The notes below the pieces were generated by a model. That model was not told the origin of the DNA and made no database searches. It saw only the letters and a list, made by a program, of their open reading frames with translations. From Sphingomonas kyeonggiensis (GTDB taxonomy: Bacteria > Pseudomonadota > Alphaproteobacteria > Sphingomonadales > Sphingomonadaceae): a DNA stretch of 64,000 nucleotides. Below, piece after piece: positions 24,704-33,462 of the stretch; positions within the stretch are counted from its first letter, which is position 1; each line of letters begins with the position of its first letter. The DNA lies in NCBI RefSeq assembly GCF_014204495.1, contig NZ_JACHLN010000002.1:434001-498000 (forward strand), given 5' to 3'. Made by a program: the position numbers and the translations under genes.

Positions 24704-25855
24704 CTAGCTTTTGCTACGCTTCTTCGGGCGCTCGCCGTTGAACAGGTAGCGCAGTGCCGGGCTCAGCTTGATCAGCTTCCAGATGCCGTAGGAGCCGAAA
24801 AAGGCGGTCAGGCAGAGCAGGATGAAGCGCGGCCAGAGCGGGATCGGCAGCTGGTCGAGCACCGGCGTGACCAGCACGATCAGCGGCTCGTGGAACAGGT
24901 AGATCACGAAGGAGGCGGAGACGAGTGCCTTCACCCAGCGGCGCTCGCCATGGATGAAGTGCGCCAGCGCGCCGAGCGAGGCCTGGGTGAGGCAGAGCGC
25001 GGCGACGCCGGTGAGTACCGGACGCCAGAGGAACGGCACCGTGCGCGGATAGAAGGCGACGATGATGCTCGCGGCCAGGCCGGTGAGGAACAGGATCCAG
25101 GAGAAGCGGGCAAAGCGCCGGTCGAGTGCCGGGATGCGCTGGAGGATCGCACCGAGCAGGAACCAGGGCAGATAGTCGAGCGCGTAGCGGGCCGAGAGGA
25201 AGTTGACCGCGAAATTGTTCAGGTAGCGATAGCGCTCGAGCTGGAGCGCGCCCAGGCCGCACAGGCCGAGTACCAGGCCGGTGGCGAGGGTGAGCGGAAT
25301 GAACCAGCGGACCAGGTTGCGCTGCTCGCCCTTGAGCTCGGCATGGGCGAGCGCGGGGAAGATCCAGACCAAAGCGGCAAGCCCGGCGGTGCAGTAGAGC
25401 AGCACCTGGACGAACCAGAGATGCTCGAACGGGTTGCGCTCGGTCATCGTCATGATTTCCCACCAGCGGCCGAGCGGGTCGGGATTGCCGGTGATGCACA
25501 GCAGCAGGAAATGCATGAGCGGCACGAGCAGGAAGGTGCCGGCCAGGAAGGGCGGGACGAGCCGGTGGAGGCGCGAGGGCAGATAGCTCGCCACCGGGCG
25601 CTTCTGGAGCAGCATCGCGGCGAAATAGCCGGCGATCATGTAGAAGCCCGGCATGCGGAACAGGTGGAGATAGTCCGCCAGGTAGATGAAATCGATCGAG
25701 CGATCGTGGAAATTGGCGATCCACGGCCCCGGGCGCGCGGTGAGCGAGGCGTGGTACGGGATGCCGAACAGCAGGAACACAGCCCGCAGCGCGTCGAGGT
25801 CGTGGCGGCGGGCGCGCTCGGCGGGGGTGCGGAAGGTGCCGTCGCCTGGGGTCAT
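24704..25855 (-). CDS. Acyltransferase-3 family membrane protein (OpgC-like)
   Basis: A 383-residue protein with about ten hydrophobic helices. RRHDLDALRAVFLLFGIPYH carries the conserved Arg and His at the end of the first helix of acyltransferase-3 proteins, and RMPGFYMIAGYFAAMLL and RLHRLVPPFLAGTFLL follow the OpgC pattern. OpgC succinylates periplasmic glucans; other members O-acetylate surface sugars or lipids, so the substrate is open. It starts a likely operon with the Cfa-like and serine hydrolase genes. Confidence 0.85.
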   Translation of the reverse strand: MTPGDGTFRTPAERARRHDLDALRAVFLLFGIPYHASLTARPGPWIANFHDRSIDFIYLADYLHLFRMPGFYMIAGYFAAMLLQKRPVASYLPSRLHRLVPPFLAGTFLLVPLMHFLLLCITGNPDPLGRWWEIMTMTERNPFEHLWFVQVLLYCTAGLAALVWIFPALAHAELKGEQRNLVRWFIPLTLATGLVLGLCGLGALQLERYRYLNNFAVNFLSARYALDYLPWFLLGAILQRIPALDRRFARFSWILFLTGLAASIIVAFYPRTVPFLWRPVLTGVAALCLTQASLGALAHFIHGERRWVKALVSASFVIYLFHEPLIVLVTPVLDQLPIPLWPRFILLCLTAFFGSYGIWKLIKLSPALRYLFNGERPKKRSKS

Positions 25856-25975
25856 CGGGACAAGACGCTTGTCGCCGGCGCAAGTTCACGCGGAAAAAGG
25901 CCGGCGGATGCGCGGGTCAACATGAACGGGGCGATAGGCCAGTTCGCCGCCAATGCAAGCCGATAGCGATAACAG

Positions 25976-27010
25976 TCAGAGCTTGTGCGGCTCCTTGTCG
26001 ACCATCCAGGTCTGGCCTTTCGACACCAGCTTCTGGAGATCGGCGGCCTTGCCTTCGCTCGCCGCCCTGTTCTGGGCGATGACGGCGCTCTCGAAGGTCG
26101 GCGCGGGATCGTCGTAGAGCACGCCGAGCGCCATGGGGAACGGGCCGAAGGGCATCTCGACCAGCATGTGCGCGATCGCCCGGTTGGTGACGTTGTGGAC
26201 GATCACCCCTGCCCCCTGCCAGTCGCCATCGGTCACTTCGACGACCTTGAGGACGAGCCGTTCGGGATCGAGCGCCAGGCCGCGGGTGCCGCCGGCGAAG
26301 AGCAAGGGCTGGCCATGCTCGGCCCAGAGCTGGTTGGCCGCGGCATTGGGCTTGGCGGTGAAGGGCTCGAAGACCTCGTCATTGTAGACGATGCAGTTCT
26401 GGAAGATCTCGACGAACGCCGCGCCCTGGTGCGCATGGGCGGCCTTGAGCACGCTGGGCAGGTTCTTGTGGACGTCGATCCCGCGGGCGACGAAGCGCGC
26501 CCCTGCCCCGAGCGCGAAGGCGCAGGGCTTGGCGGGGTGGTCGACCGAGCCGAAGGGCGTGGACGGGCTGCGGGTGCCTTCGCGGCTGGTCGGGGAATAT
26601 TGGCCCTTGGTGAGGCCGTAGATCTCGTTGTTGAACAGCAGGAACTGGCAGTTCAGGTTGCGCCGGAGCAGGTGCATCGTGTGGTTGCCGCCGATCGACA
26701 GCGCGTCGCCGTCGCCGGTGATGATCCACACGTCGAGATCGGGGTTGGCGAGCTTGACCCCGGTCGCCACCGCCGGCGCGCGGCCGTGGATGGTATGGAA
26801 GCCATAGGTCTCCATGTAATAGGGAAAGCGCGACGAGCAGCCGATGCCGCTGACGAACACGGTGTTCTCGGGCGCGACGCCCAGTTCGGGCATGGTGCGC
26901 TGCACCGCCTTGAGGATCGCATAGTCGCCGCAGCCGGGGCACCAGCGGACCTCCTGGTCGGTCTCCCAGTCCTTGGGGGTGCTGGGGCGGATGGCCGTGA
27001 TCTCGTTCAT
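25976..27010 (-). CDS. korB: 2-oxoacid:ferredoxin oxidoreductase, beta subunit
   Basis: A 344-residue thiamine-diphosphate subunit. VRWCPGCGDYAILKAVQR has the conserved CPGCG, and WIITGDGDALSIGGNHT with LFNNEIYGLTKGQYSP forms the Mg-ThDP site. With KorA it oxidises 2-oxoglutarate (or another 2-oxoacid) to the acyl-CoA, passing electrons to ferredoxin. It is the third gene of the order korA, secreted protein, korB; its start is 10 bp after the middle gene. Confidence 0.93.
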   Translation of the reverse strand: MNEITAIRPSTPKDWETDQEVRWCPGCGDYAILKAVQRTMPELGVAPENTVFVSGIGCSSRFPYYMETYGFHTIHGRAPAVATGVKLANPDLDVWIITGDGDALSIGGNHTMHLLRRNLNCQFLLFNNEIYGLTKGQYSPTSREGTRSPSTPFGSVDHPAKPCAFALGAGARFVARGIDVHKNLPSVLKAAHAHQGAAFVEIFQNCIVYNDEVFEPFTAKPNAAANQLWAEHGQPLLFAGGTRGLALDPERLVLKVVEVTDGDWQGAGVIVHNVTNRAIAHMLVEMPFGPFPMALGVLYDDPAPTFESAVIAQNRAASEGKAADLQKLVSKGQTWMVDKEPHKL

Positions 27011-27020
27011 GCGATCTCCC

Positions 27021-27566
27021 TCAATTCGCTTCGGCGATGGAGAGCTTCTCCATCGTCACGCCGCCGAGCAGGTCGCGGCGGATGGCGTCGAACACCCGGC
27101 GGCGGTCTTCGGCGCGGTAGATGGTGGCGAGCACGGTGACGCGGACGCCATCGACATCGGCGATCCAGCTCTGCTTGATGCCCTGCTTCGTCAGATAGTC
27201 GCCGAAGAAGTTGCGGCCAGGCGGGCGGCCGTCGAGGCTGAACTTGCCCTCGAACAGCGTGTCGATCACTCCGGCCTGGCGCGGGCCGGCGCGGCCATCC
27301 TCGGCCAAGGCGTGCCAGTCGCTCATCCGCGGAGCGTCGGCAAGGACGACGGCGATGACCGGATCGAGGGGGGTGTTGCCCCGATAGGCCCGCATCGGGC
27401 CTCCATATCCGCTGCTGCTGTCGCCGTAATCGGGCGAGAGTCCAGCCAGCTGCGTGGGCAACGCCTTGATATGGGCCACCACGTTCGGGGACATCACGGT
27501 CCTCTGCGCCGCAGCGGGAGAGGCCGTGAGCAGTAGCCCGATCAGCAAACTCGTCGCGCGGATCAC
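27021..27566 (-). CDS. Secreted protein encoded between korA and korB
   Basis: A 181-residue protein with a clear Sec signal (ATSLLIGLLLTASPAAA). It starts with GTG, which overlaps the korA stop codon. The mature domain includes DYLTKQGIKQSWIADVDGVR and TVLATIYRAEDRRRVFDAIR; no known family is recognised. A periplasmic protein in the middle of a cytoplasmic oxidoreductase operon is odd. Either it is a passenger insertion or it has an unknown link to the enzyme. Confidence 0.75.
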   Translation of the reverse strand: MIRATSLLIGLLLTASPAAAQRTVMSPNVVAHIKALPTQLAGLSPDYGDSSSGYGGPMRAYRGNTPLDPVIAVVLADAPRMSDWHALAEDGRAGPRQAGVIDTLFEGKFSLDGRPPGRNFFGDYLTKQGIKQSWIADVDGVRVTVLATIYRAEDRRRVFDAIRRDLLGGVTMEKLSIAEAN

Positions 27567-29506
27567 GGGTTCACCGCCTCCGGGCTCGGGAGCTGGCTAT
27601 TGCTGGGCGGGAGTTCCTCGTCGAAGTCCACGCCGATATGCCGGGCGATGGCCTTTTCGATCTCGGCGATGCGGAAGGGCTGGCCCGAGACCTTGGTGAG
27701 CGACTTGGCATCGACGAGGTACTGATCGCGCAGCAGCGTCTTGAGCTGGCCGGTGTTCATTTCCGGCACGAGGACATGCTCATAACTCTTTAGCAGCGAA
27801 CCAAGATTCTTCGGAAGCGGCCAGATGTGGCGGATATGGACATGGCTGACGTCATGCCCCTTTGACCGCGCCCGCCGTACGGCTTGGGCGATCGGCCCAT
27901 AGGTTGAGCCCCAGCCGACGACGACGAGCTTGCCACCCGCCTGCCCCTGCTCGACCGGCTGGTCGGGCACGTCGATGCCCATCACCTTGTCGCGGCGCAT
28001 GTCGGTCATCGCCTGATGGTTGGCGGGCGAATAGTCGATATTGCCGGTGCCCTGTGCCTTCTCGATGCCGCCGATGCGGTGGAGCAGGCCCGGCGTGCCC
28101 GGCTTCACCCAGGGCCGTGCGCGCTTGTCGTTGCGGGCATAGGGCTGGAACTTCTCGCCCTCCGGCGGGACCTGGGTGTGGAACGCCACCGGAAATGGCT
28201 CGTAGCTGCTCATGTCCGGCACCTTCCAGGGCTCGGCGGCGTTCTGGAGATAGCCGTCGGTGAGCAGCATCACCGGGGTCATATACTGGGTGGCGATGCG
28301 CACCGCCTCGATCGCGACGTCGAAGCAGTCGGCGGCCGAGCGGGCGGCGAGCACCGGCACCGGCGCGTCACCATTTCTGCCGTAGACAGCCTGATATAGG
28401 TCGGACTGCTCAGTTTTTGTGGGAAGTCCGGTCGAGGGACCGCCGCGCTGGGCGTTGACGATGACCAGCGGCAATTCGGTCATGATCGCCAGGCCGATCG
28501 CCTCGGTCTTGAGCGCGATGCCCGGCCCCGAGGAACAGGTGACGCCAAGGCTGCCGGCATAGGCGCTGCCCAGCGCCGAGGCGACCGCGGCGATCTCATC
28601 CTCGGCCTGGAAGGTGGTGACGTTGTATTCCTTGTAGCGCGACAGCGTGTGCAGGATCGCGCTGGCCGGGGTGATCGGATAGCCGCCGAAGAACATCGGC
28701 AGGTTCGCGAGCTGGGCCCCCGCGACCAGACCCAGCGAGATCGACTCCGCGCCGGTGACGGTTCGGTACAGGCCCGGCTCGGCAGGCGCGGCGGCGACCT
28801 GGCGCTGGCTGATCCCCATCGCGCCGAGCTCGGCGGTCTCGCCATAGGCATGGCCGGCGTTCAGCGCGGCGATATTGGCATCCGCCAGATCGGGGGCCTT
28901 GGCGAACTTGGCCTTGAGCCAGTCGACCAAGGGCTGGCGATCGCGGTCGAACATCCAGAGCGCCAGCCCCAGCGTCCACATGTTCTTGCAGCGCAGCGCC
29001 TCCTTGTTGCCCAGGCCGAAGGGCTTCACCGCGTCGAGAGTGAGCTGCGAGATATCGAGCCGGAGCAGCTGCCACTTGGCGAGGCTGCCATCCTCGAGCG
29101 GGTTCGCGGGATATTTCGCCTTGTCGAGGTTGCGCTGGCCGAACTCGCCCTCGTCCGCGATGATCAGGCCACCGGGCTTGAGCGCCTCGACATTGGTCTT
29201 GAGCGCCGCCGGGTTCATCGCGACGAGCACGTCGGGCTGGTCGCCCGCCGTATCGATCCGGGCCGAGCCGAAGTTGATCTGGAAGGCGGAGACACCGAAC
29301 AACGTGCCCTGGGGCGCGCGGATCTCCGCGGGGAAATCGGGGAACGTGGCGAGGTCGTTGCCGGCCAGCGCGGTGGAGAGGGTGAACTGGCCGCCGGTGA
29401 GCTGCATGCCATCGCCGGAGTCGCCGGCGAAACGAACCACGATCGCTTCAGGTGCGGGATGCGCCGACGCCTCTTCGGGCGTGAGCGTATGCGCGGCAGT
29501 CGCCAC
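27563..29506 (-). CDS. korA: 2-oxoacid:ferredoxin oxidoreductase, alpha (gamma-alpha fused) subunit
   Basis: A 647-residue protein. The N-terminal gamma-type domain starts with VVRFAGDSGDGMQLTGGQFT, and the alpha part has FFGGYPITPASAILHTLSRY and AEDEIAAVASALGSAYAG, the pyrimidine-binding side of ThDP. The fused gamma-alpha layout with a separate KorB is the usual two-subunit KorAB form, which has no ferredoxin-like delta subunit. The C-terminal domain (VVVGWGSTYGPIAQAVRRA) is also standard. Confidence 0.93.
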   Translation of the reverse strand: MATAAHTLTPEEASAHPAPEAIVVRFAGDSGDGMQLTGGQFTLSTALAGNDLATFPDFPAEIRAPQGTLFGVSAFQINFGSARIDTAGDQPDVLVAMNPAALKTNVEALKPGGLIIADEGEFGQRNLDKAKYPANPLEDGSLAKWQLLRLDISQLTLDAVKPFGLGNKEALRCKNMWTLGLALWMFDRDRQPLVDWLKAKFAKAPDLADANIAALNAGHAYGETAELGAMGISQRQVAAAPAEPGLYRTVTGAESISLGLVAGAQLANLPMFFGGYPITPASAILHTLSRYKEYNVTTFQAEDEIAAVASALGSAYAGSLGVTCSSGPGIALKTEAIGLAIMTELPLVIVNAQRGGPSTGLPTKTEQSDLYQAVYGRNGDAPVPVLAARSAADCFDVAIEAVRIATQYMTPVMLLTDGYLQNAAEPWKVPDMSSYEPFPVAFHTQVPPEGEKFQPYARNDKRARPWVKPGTPGLLHRIGGIEKAQGTGNIDYSPANHQAMTDMRRDKVMGIDVPDQPVEQGQAGGKLVVVGWGSTYGPIAQAVRRARSKGHDVSHVHIRHIWPLPKNLGSLLKSYEHVLVPEMNTGQLKTLLRDQYLVDAKSLTKVSGQPFRIAEIEKAIARHIGVDFDEELPPSNSQLPSPEAVNP

Positions 29507-29585
29507 AGCCTGTCTCCTGCAATTTTATATCGTTGTGCAGATGTCTACGCTCCAATCTCCCTCAACCCAAAGCGGAAAATGCGGA

Positions 29586-30482
29586 TCAGCGCCGGGACAC
29601 GCCCTCCCCCAGCGCCAGGATCGAGGCGACGTGGCGGCGCGAGACTTCGAGCGCATCCTCGCCATAGCCGCCGCCCAATGCGCTGGCGAAGGGGATGCCA
29701 CGTGACGTCATGGCGCCGGAAATCCACCGGTCGCGCTCGATCAGCCCTTCGTAGCTGAGCCCGAGGCGGCCAAGCCGGTCGCCGGCGAGCGGATCGACAC
29801 CCGCCTGATATAGAACCAGATCGGGTGCGAAACTTTCGAGCAGCGGGATGAGGGTGCGCTCGAGCGCTTCCAGATATTCCGTATCGCCCACCCCGTCGGC
29901 CAAGGGCACATCGAGTGTGGAGCGCGCCTTGCGGACGGGGAAGTTCTTCTCGGCATGGATCGAATAGGTTGCGATCTCCGGGCGCCCCGCGGTCAGCGCG
30001 GCGGTGCCGTCGCCCTGATGGACGTCGCAGTCGACGATCAGGACGCGATGCCCCTCCTCCGCCAGGCGCACGCCGGCGATGGCGAGATCGTTGAACACGC
30101 AGAAGCCCGCGCCGGTATTGGCGAGCGCGTGGTGGCTGCCACCGGCGGTGTTCGCGGCGAAGCCATGTTCGAGTGCGAGCCGGGCGGCGAGCCAGGTGCC
30201 GCCGGGAACGGCCTGGGATCGGCGAGCGACTTCGGGCGTGACCGGGAAGCCGATGCGGCGTTCCTTCTCGGGCGGCACCGCGGCGCTGAGCACTTCCTCG
30301 ACATAGTCAGGGTCGTGGACCGCCTCCAGCCAGCCACGCGGCATCGGGTCGGGCTGGTGCCAGGTGAAGGCGGCGCCTTCCTCGCGCAGCAGGTCGCGGA
30401 CCAGGCCGTTCTTGTTCCATTGATACTGGCTGCGGGCAGGTGCCGGCGCGACATAGTCGGGGTGGTGGACGATGTGGATCAC
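29586..30482 (-). CDS. Histone-deacetylase-family (AcuC/AphA-like) deacetylase
   Basis: A 298-residue zinc hydrolase of the arginase-deacetylase fold. GGSHHALANTGAGFCVFNDL carries the catalytic His pair, DCDVHQGDGT gives two zinc ligands, AGVDPLAGDRLG the third Asp, and GGGYGED the catalytic Tyr. Bacterial members deacetylate acetyl-polyamines, acetyl-lysine or small amides; the substrate here is open. It ends 80 bp before the korA start on the same strand. A palindromic repeat lies just beyond its 5' end. Confidence 0.9.
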   Translation of the reverse strand: MIHIVHHPDYVAPAPARSQYQWNKNGLVRDLLREEGAAFTWHQPDPMPRGWLEAVHDPDYVEEVLSAAVPPEKERRIGFPVTPEVARRSQAVPGGTWLAARLALEHGFAANTAGGSHHALANTGAGFCVFNDLAIAGVRLAEEGHRVLIVDCDVHQGDGTAALTAGRPEIATYSIHAEKNFPVRKARSTLDVPLADGVGDTEYLEALERTLIPLLESFAPDLVLYQAGVDPLAGDRLGRLGLSYEGLIERDRWISGAMTSRGIPFASALGGGYGEDALEVSRRHVASILALGEGVSRR

Positions 30483-30501
30483 TTGTCCAACGTAAGTATC
30501 G

Positions 30502-30583
30502 CGTCATCCCGGCGAAAGCCGGGATCTCAGGCGGAGGCGCGGGAAAAGAGCCGCACGAGATCCCGGCTTCCGCCGGGATGACG
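30502..30583. repeat. Palindromic intergenic repeat, subfamily 1
   Basis: CGTCATCCCGGCGAAAGCCG at the left and its complement (with one change, CTTCCGCC) at the right frame a centre that contains GGGAAAAGAGCCG. It fills the divergent space between the deacetylase gene and rppH, so their promoters must lie in or beside it. Confidence 0.82.
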
Positions 30584-30602
30584 ATAGGGGTAATGCGCGC
30601 CC

Positions 30603-31082
30603 ATGACCGATATCGCCTCTCTTCCCTATCGCCCCTGCGCGGGCGCGATGCTGCTCAATCGCCATGGCCAGGTGTTCGTCGGGCAGCGGCTCGATTCCGT
30701 GGTCGAGGCCTGGCAGATGCCGCAGGGCGGGATCGATCCTGGCGAGGATGCACTCGAGGCAGCCTGGCGCGAACTGTGGGAAGAGACGGGCGTGGCCCGC
30801 GAGCTTGCCGAGCTGGTGGCCGAGGCCCCGGACGAGCTGTTCTATGACCTTCCCGAGGACCTCGCCGGTCGGATCTGGAAGGGCAAGTGGCGCGGCCAGC
30901 GCCAGCGCTGGTTCCTGTTCCGCTTCCTCGGCGAGGACGGCGACGTCAACATCCAGACCGCCGAGCCCGAGTTCCGCGCCTGGCGCTGGGCCGAGCCGAA
31001 AGATCTCCCCGAGCTGATCGTGCCGTTCAAGCGGGCGCTATATAAGGAACTGTTGACCGTCTTTGGACAACATCTCGTCTGA
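30603..31082 (+). CDS. rppH: RNA pyrophosphohydrolase
   Basis: A 159-residue Nudix enzyme that removes pyrophosphate from 5'-triphosphate mRNA and so triggers decay. The Nudix box runs from GGIDPGEDALEAAW to RELWEETG at residues 41-62. YRPCAGAMLLNRHGQVFVGQ at the start and the KGKWRGQRQRWFLFRF stretch are diagnostic of RppH. The ATG at 30603 lacks a strong Shine-Dalgarno sequence. It is transcribed away from the deacetylase gene. Confidence 0.95.
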   Translation: MTDIASLPYRPCAGAMLLNRHGQVFVGQRLDSVVEAWQMPQGGIDPGEDALEAAWRELWEETGVARELAELVAEAPDELFYDLPEDLAGRIWKGKWRGQRQRWFLFRFLGEDGDVNIQTAEPEFRAWRWAEPKDLPELIVPFKRALYKELLTVFGQHLV

Positions 31083-31126
31083 TCCTGCCCTAGTTTCGCT
31101 CCCATAACGGCGATACGGACCCTGTC

Positions 31127-32068
31127 ATGCGCGCCTCGCTCCTTGCCCTGCCATTGCTGTTTGCTGCCCTGCCGGCGATGGCCATGCCACTGGATGACGA
31201 TGATGACGGTGTCGCCGCGGCGCTCGCCACGGCGAATGTTCCGCAGGCACTCAAGCTGATGCTCGAGGCGGCGATGGAATCGGGCAACGAGAATGACGTT
31301 GCCGTGATCGTGAAATATGCGCGGACGGCGGCACCGGACGGCGCCGACCAGCTGGTGAGGATCGCGGCCGATTGGCGCGATTCCCGGACGAAGAAGGCGC
31401 AGGCCAAGATCCGCAGCGCCGATTTCTTCGCGCTGGTGAAGGGCCATGCCGAGCTTGGCGGCTATGTGACCACCGGCAATACCGAGAATGTCGGCATCGC
31501 GGCGGCGATGGAGCTGAAGCGCGACGGGCTGGAATGGCGCCACAAGCTGCGTATCCAGGGCGACTACCAGGAGAGCCTGGGGATCACCACGCGCGAACGC
31601 TATCTCGCAGCGTACGAACCCAACTGGAAGTTCGACGACCGCGCCTATCTCTACGGCGCCGCGCAATATGAGAGTGATCGCTTCTCGGGCTTTTCCGACC
31701 GCGTCTCGCTGTCGAGCGGGATCGGCTATAGCGCGGTCAAGTCGCCGGCGGTGAAGCTCGACCTCGAAGTGGGTCCGGCGTTCCGGTACACCCGCTTCAT
31801 CGACCAGCCGGCCGAAAGCAATGCCGCGGCGCGCGGAAGCGTGGATTTCGGCTGGAAGATCACCAAGGGCATCTCGGTGACGCAGAATGCCTCGGCCTAT
31901 CTGCAGAATGCCAACAGCACCGTCTCGTCCAAGTCGGCGCTGCTCACCAAGCTGTTCGGGCCGCTCTCGGCGCAGTTCAGCTACTCGCTGCAATATGAAA
32001 GCACCCCGGCGATCGGGCGCAAGAGCACCGACTCCACCAGCCGCGCGGCACTGGTCGTCGATTTCTGA
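31127..32068 (+). CDS. DUF481 outer-membrane barrel protein
   Basis: A 313-residue protein with a Sec signal ending ALPAMA. An acidic DDDDD patch and a helical N-terminal third are followed by a DUF481 (YdiY-like) beta-barrel: LGGYVTTGNTENVGIAAAM, YLAAYEPNWKFDDRAYLYGA and many alternating strands up to the terminal phenylalanine (ALVVDF), as expected for outer-membrane proteins. The role of the family is unknown. Confidence 0.88.
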   Translation: MRASLLALPLLFAALPAMAMPLDDDDDGVAAALATANVPQALKLMLEAAMESGNENDVAVIVKYARTAAPDGADQLVRIAADWRDSRTKKAQAKIRSADFFALVKGHAELGGYVTTGNTENVGIAAAMELKRDGLEWRHKLRIQGDYQESLGITTRERYLAAYEPNWKFDDRAYLYGAAQYESDRFSGFSDRVSLSSGIGYSAVKSPAVKLDLEVGPAFRYTRFIDQPAESNAAARGSVDFGWKITKGISVTQNASAYLQNANSTVSSKSALLTKLFGPLSAQFSYSLQYESTPAIGRKSTDSTSRAALVVDF

Positions 32069-32099
32069 CCTGAGGGTTCGGCCGGCTGCTTCCCTGCGT

Positions 32100-32179
32100 G
32101 TTCGCTGGCGAAAGCCGGGGCCCAGGGTCATGAAGCGATCCGGCAGAGAAACCCTGGGCCCCGGCCTTCGCCGGGGAAC
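32100..32179. repeat. Palindromic intergenic repeat, subfamily 2
   Basis: Arms with CTGGCGAAAGCCGGGGCCCA and TGGGCCCCGGCCTTCGCCGG pair around a centre like that at 16010. It lies between the DUF481 gene and the M20 hydrolase operon. Confidence 0.82.
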
Positions 32180-32253
32180 GATATGCCCGAATTGCATGGC
32201 TTTCCCTGCTGGGCGGGGCTGACGGCAATAATATTTCGCGCTAGGTCCAGTGG

Positions 32254-33462
32254 ATGACCGAGCTTTCCAAGATAGAACGCGCGGCAGTGGAGAGGGCCGC
32301 GGTCTCGCCGATGCTGGCGCGGACGGAGGCCTGGACGGCGATCAACAGCGGCACCCGCAACATCGTGGGGCTCGCCCGCATGGCCGATGCGCTGGCCGAC
32401 GCCTTCTCCGTCCTGCCCGGCCCAGTTACGCTGGTGGAGCCCGAACCCGCCGACAGCGTGACCGCTGACGGCCAGGTGCTGCCGCTCGCCCATGGCCATC
32501 ATCTTCACCTCGCGGTGCGTCCCGACGCGCCGGCGCAGATCCTGCTGACCGGCCATATGGACACGGTCTATGGCGCCGATCATCCGTTCCAGGCGAACAC
32601 CTGGCTGCCCGATGGCAACCTCAATGCACCGGGTGCCGCCGACATGAAGGGCGGGCTCGCCCTGATGCTCGCGGCGCTGGAGGCGGTGGAGGGCAGTGCG
32701 CTCGCCTCGCATATCGGCTATGAGGTGCTGATCAATTCGGACGAGGAGACCGGCTCCTTCTCGTCGGCCGGGCTGATCGCCGGCGCGGCCAAGGGCAAGA
32801 TTGCCGCGCTCACCTATGAGCCTGCCCTGCCCGATGGCACGCTGGCGGGCGCGCGCGGGGGCACCGGCAATTTCTCGATCGTGGTCCACGGCAAGTCCGC
32901 CCATGCCGGGCGTAACCCCGATGAGGGGCGCAACGCGCTGGTCGCCGCCGCGGACCTGGCGATGCGGCTCAATGACGCCAAGGCTCCCGGGCTTGCGGTG
33001 AACCCGGCGAAGATCGACGGGGGCGGCCCCAACAATGTCGTGCCAGAACTGGCGATCCTGCGGGTCAATTTCCGGCCCAAGGATGCCGAGGCAATCACTC
33101 GCGCCCGGATCGCCATCGACCAGGCCGTGGCGATCGTTTCCGTGAAGCATGACGTACGCATCCATGTGCATGGCAGTTTCAACCGCCCGCCCAAGCCGCT
33201 GGATGCTGGCGCTGAGAAATTGTTCGAACTTGTGCGCGCATCCGGCGCCGACCTGGGCATTCCGGTCGCCTGGAAATTCTCCGGCGGGGTGTGCGACGGC
33301 AACAACATCGCCGCCTGCGGGGTGCCGGTGGTCGACACGATGGGCGCGCGCGGCGGCCTGATCCACAGCCCGGACGAATTCCTGATCCCGGAAAGCCTGG
33401 CCGAGCGCGCCGCGCTTTCCGCTGTCACCATGTTGCGTATCGCCGAAAAGGGGAAGTTATGA
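32254..33462 (+). CDS. M20-family metal hydrolase in the ast operon
   Basis: A 402-residue di-zinc amidohydrolase of the carboxypeptidase G2/ArgE/DapE type. LTGHMDTVYG gives the first His and Asp ligands, GAADMKGG the bridging Asp, and INSDEETGS the catalytic Glu. HGKSAHAGRNPDEGRNAL is the dimer-domain motif. It is translated with astA through a 4-bp overlap, which points to an arginine or succinyl-amino-acid substrate. It might replace AstE, the last enzyme of that pathway, which is not seen here. Confidence 0.88.
   Translation: MTELSKIERAAVERAAVSPMLARTEAWTAINSGTRNIVGLARMADALADAFSVLPGPVTLVEPEPADSVTADGQVLPLAHGHHLHLAVRPDAPAQILLTGHMDTVYGADHPFQANTWLPDGNLNAPGAADMKGGLALMLAALEAVEGSALASHIGYEVLINSDEETGSFSSAGLIAGAAKGKIAALTYEPALPDGTLAGARGGTGNFSIVVHGKSAHAGRNPDEGRNALVAAADLAMRLNDAKAPGLAVNPAKIDGGGPNNVVPELAILRVNFRPKDAEAITRARIAIDQAVAIVSVKHDVRIHVHGSFNRPPKPLDAGAEKLFELVRASGADLGIPVAWKFSGGVCDGNNIAACGVPVVDTMGARGGLIHSPDEFLIPESLAERAALSAVTMLRIAEKGKL

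Noticed and set aside
23396..25966. 856-codon open frame opposite the Cfa-like and acyltransferase genes
   Set aside because: It spans two well-defined minus-strand genes and has low-complexity shadow composition.
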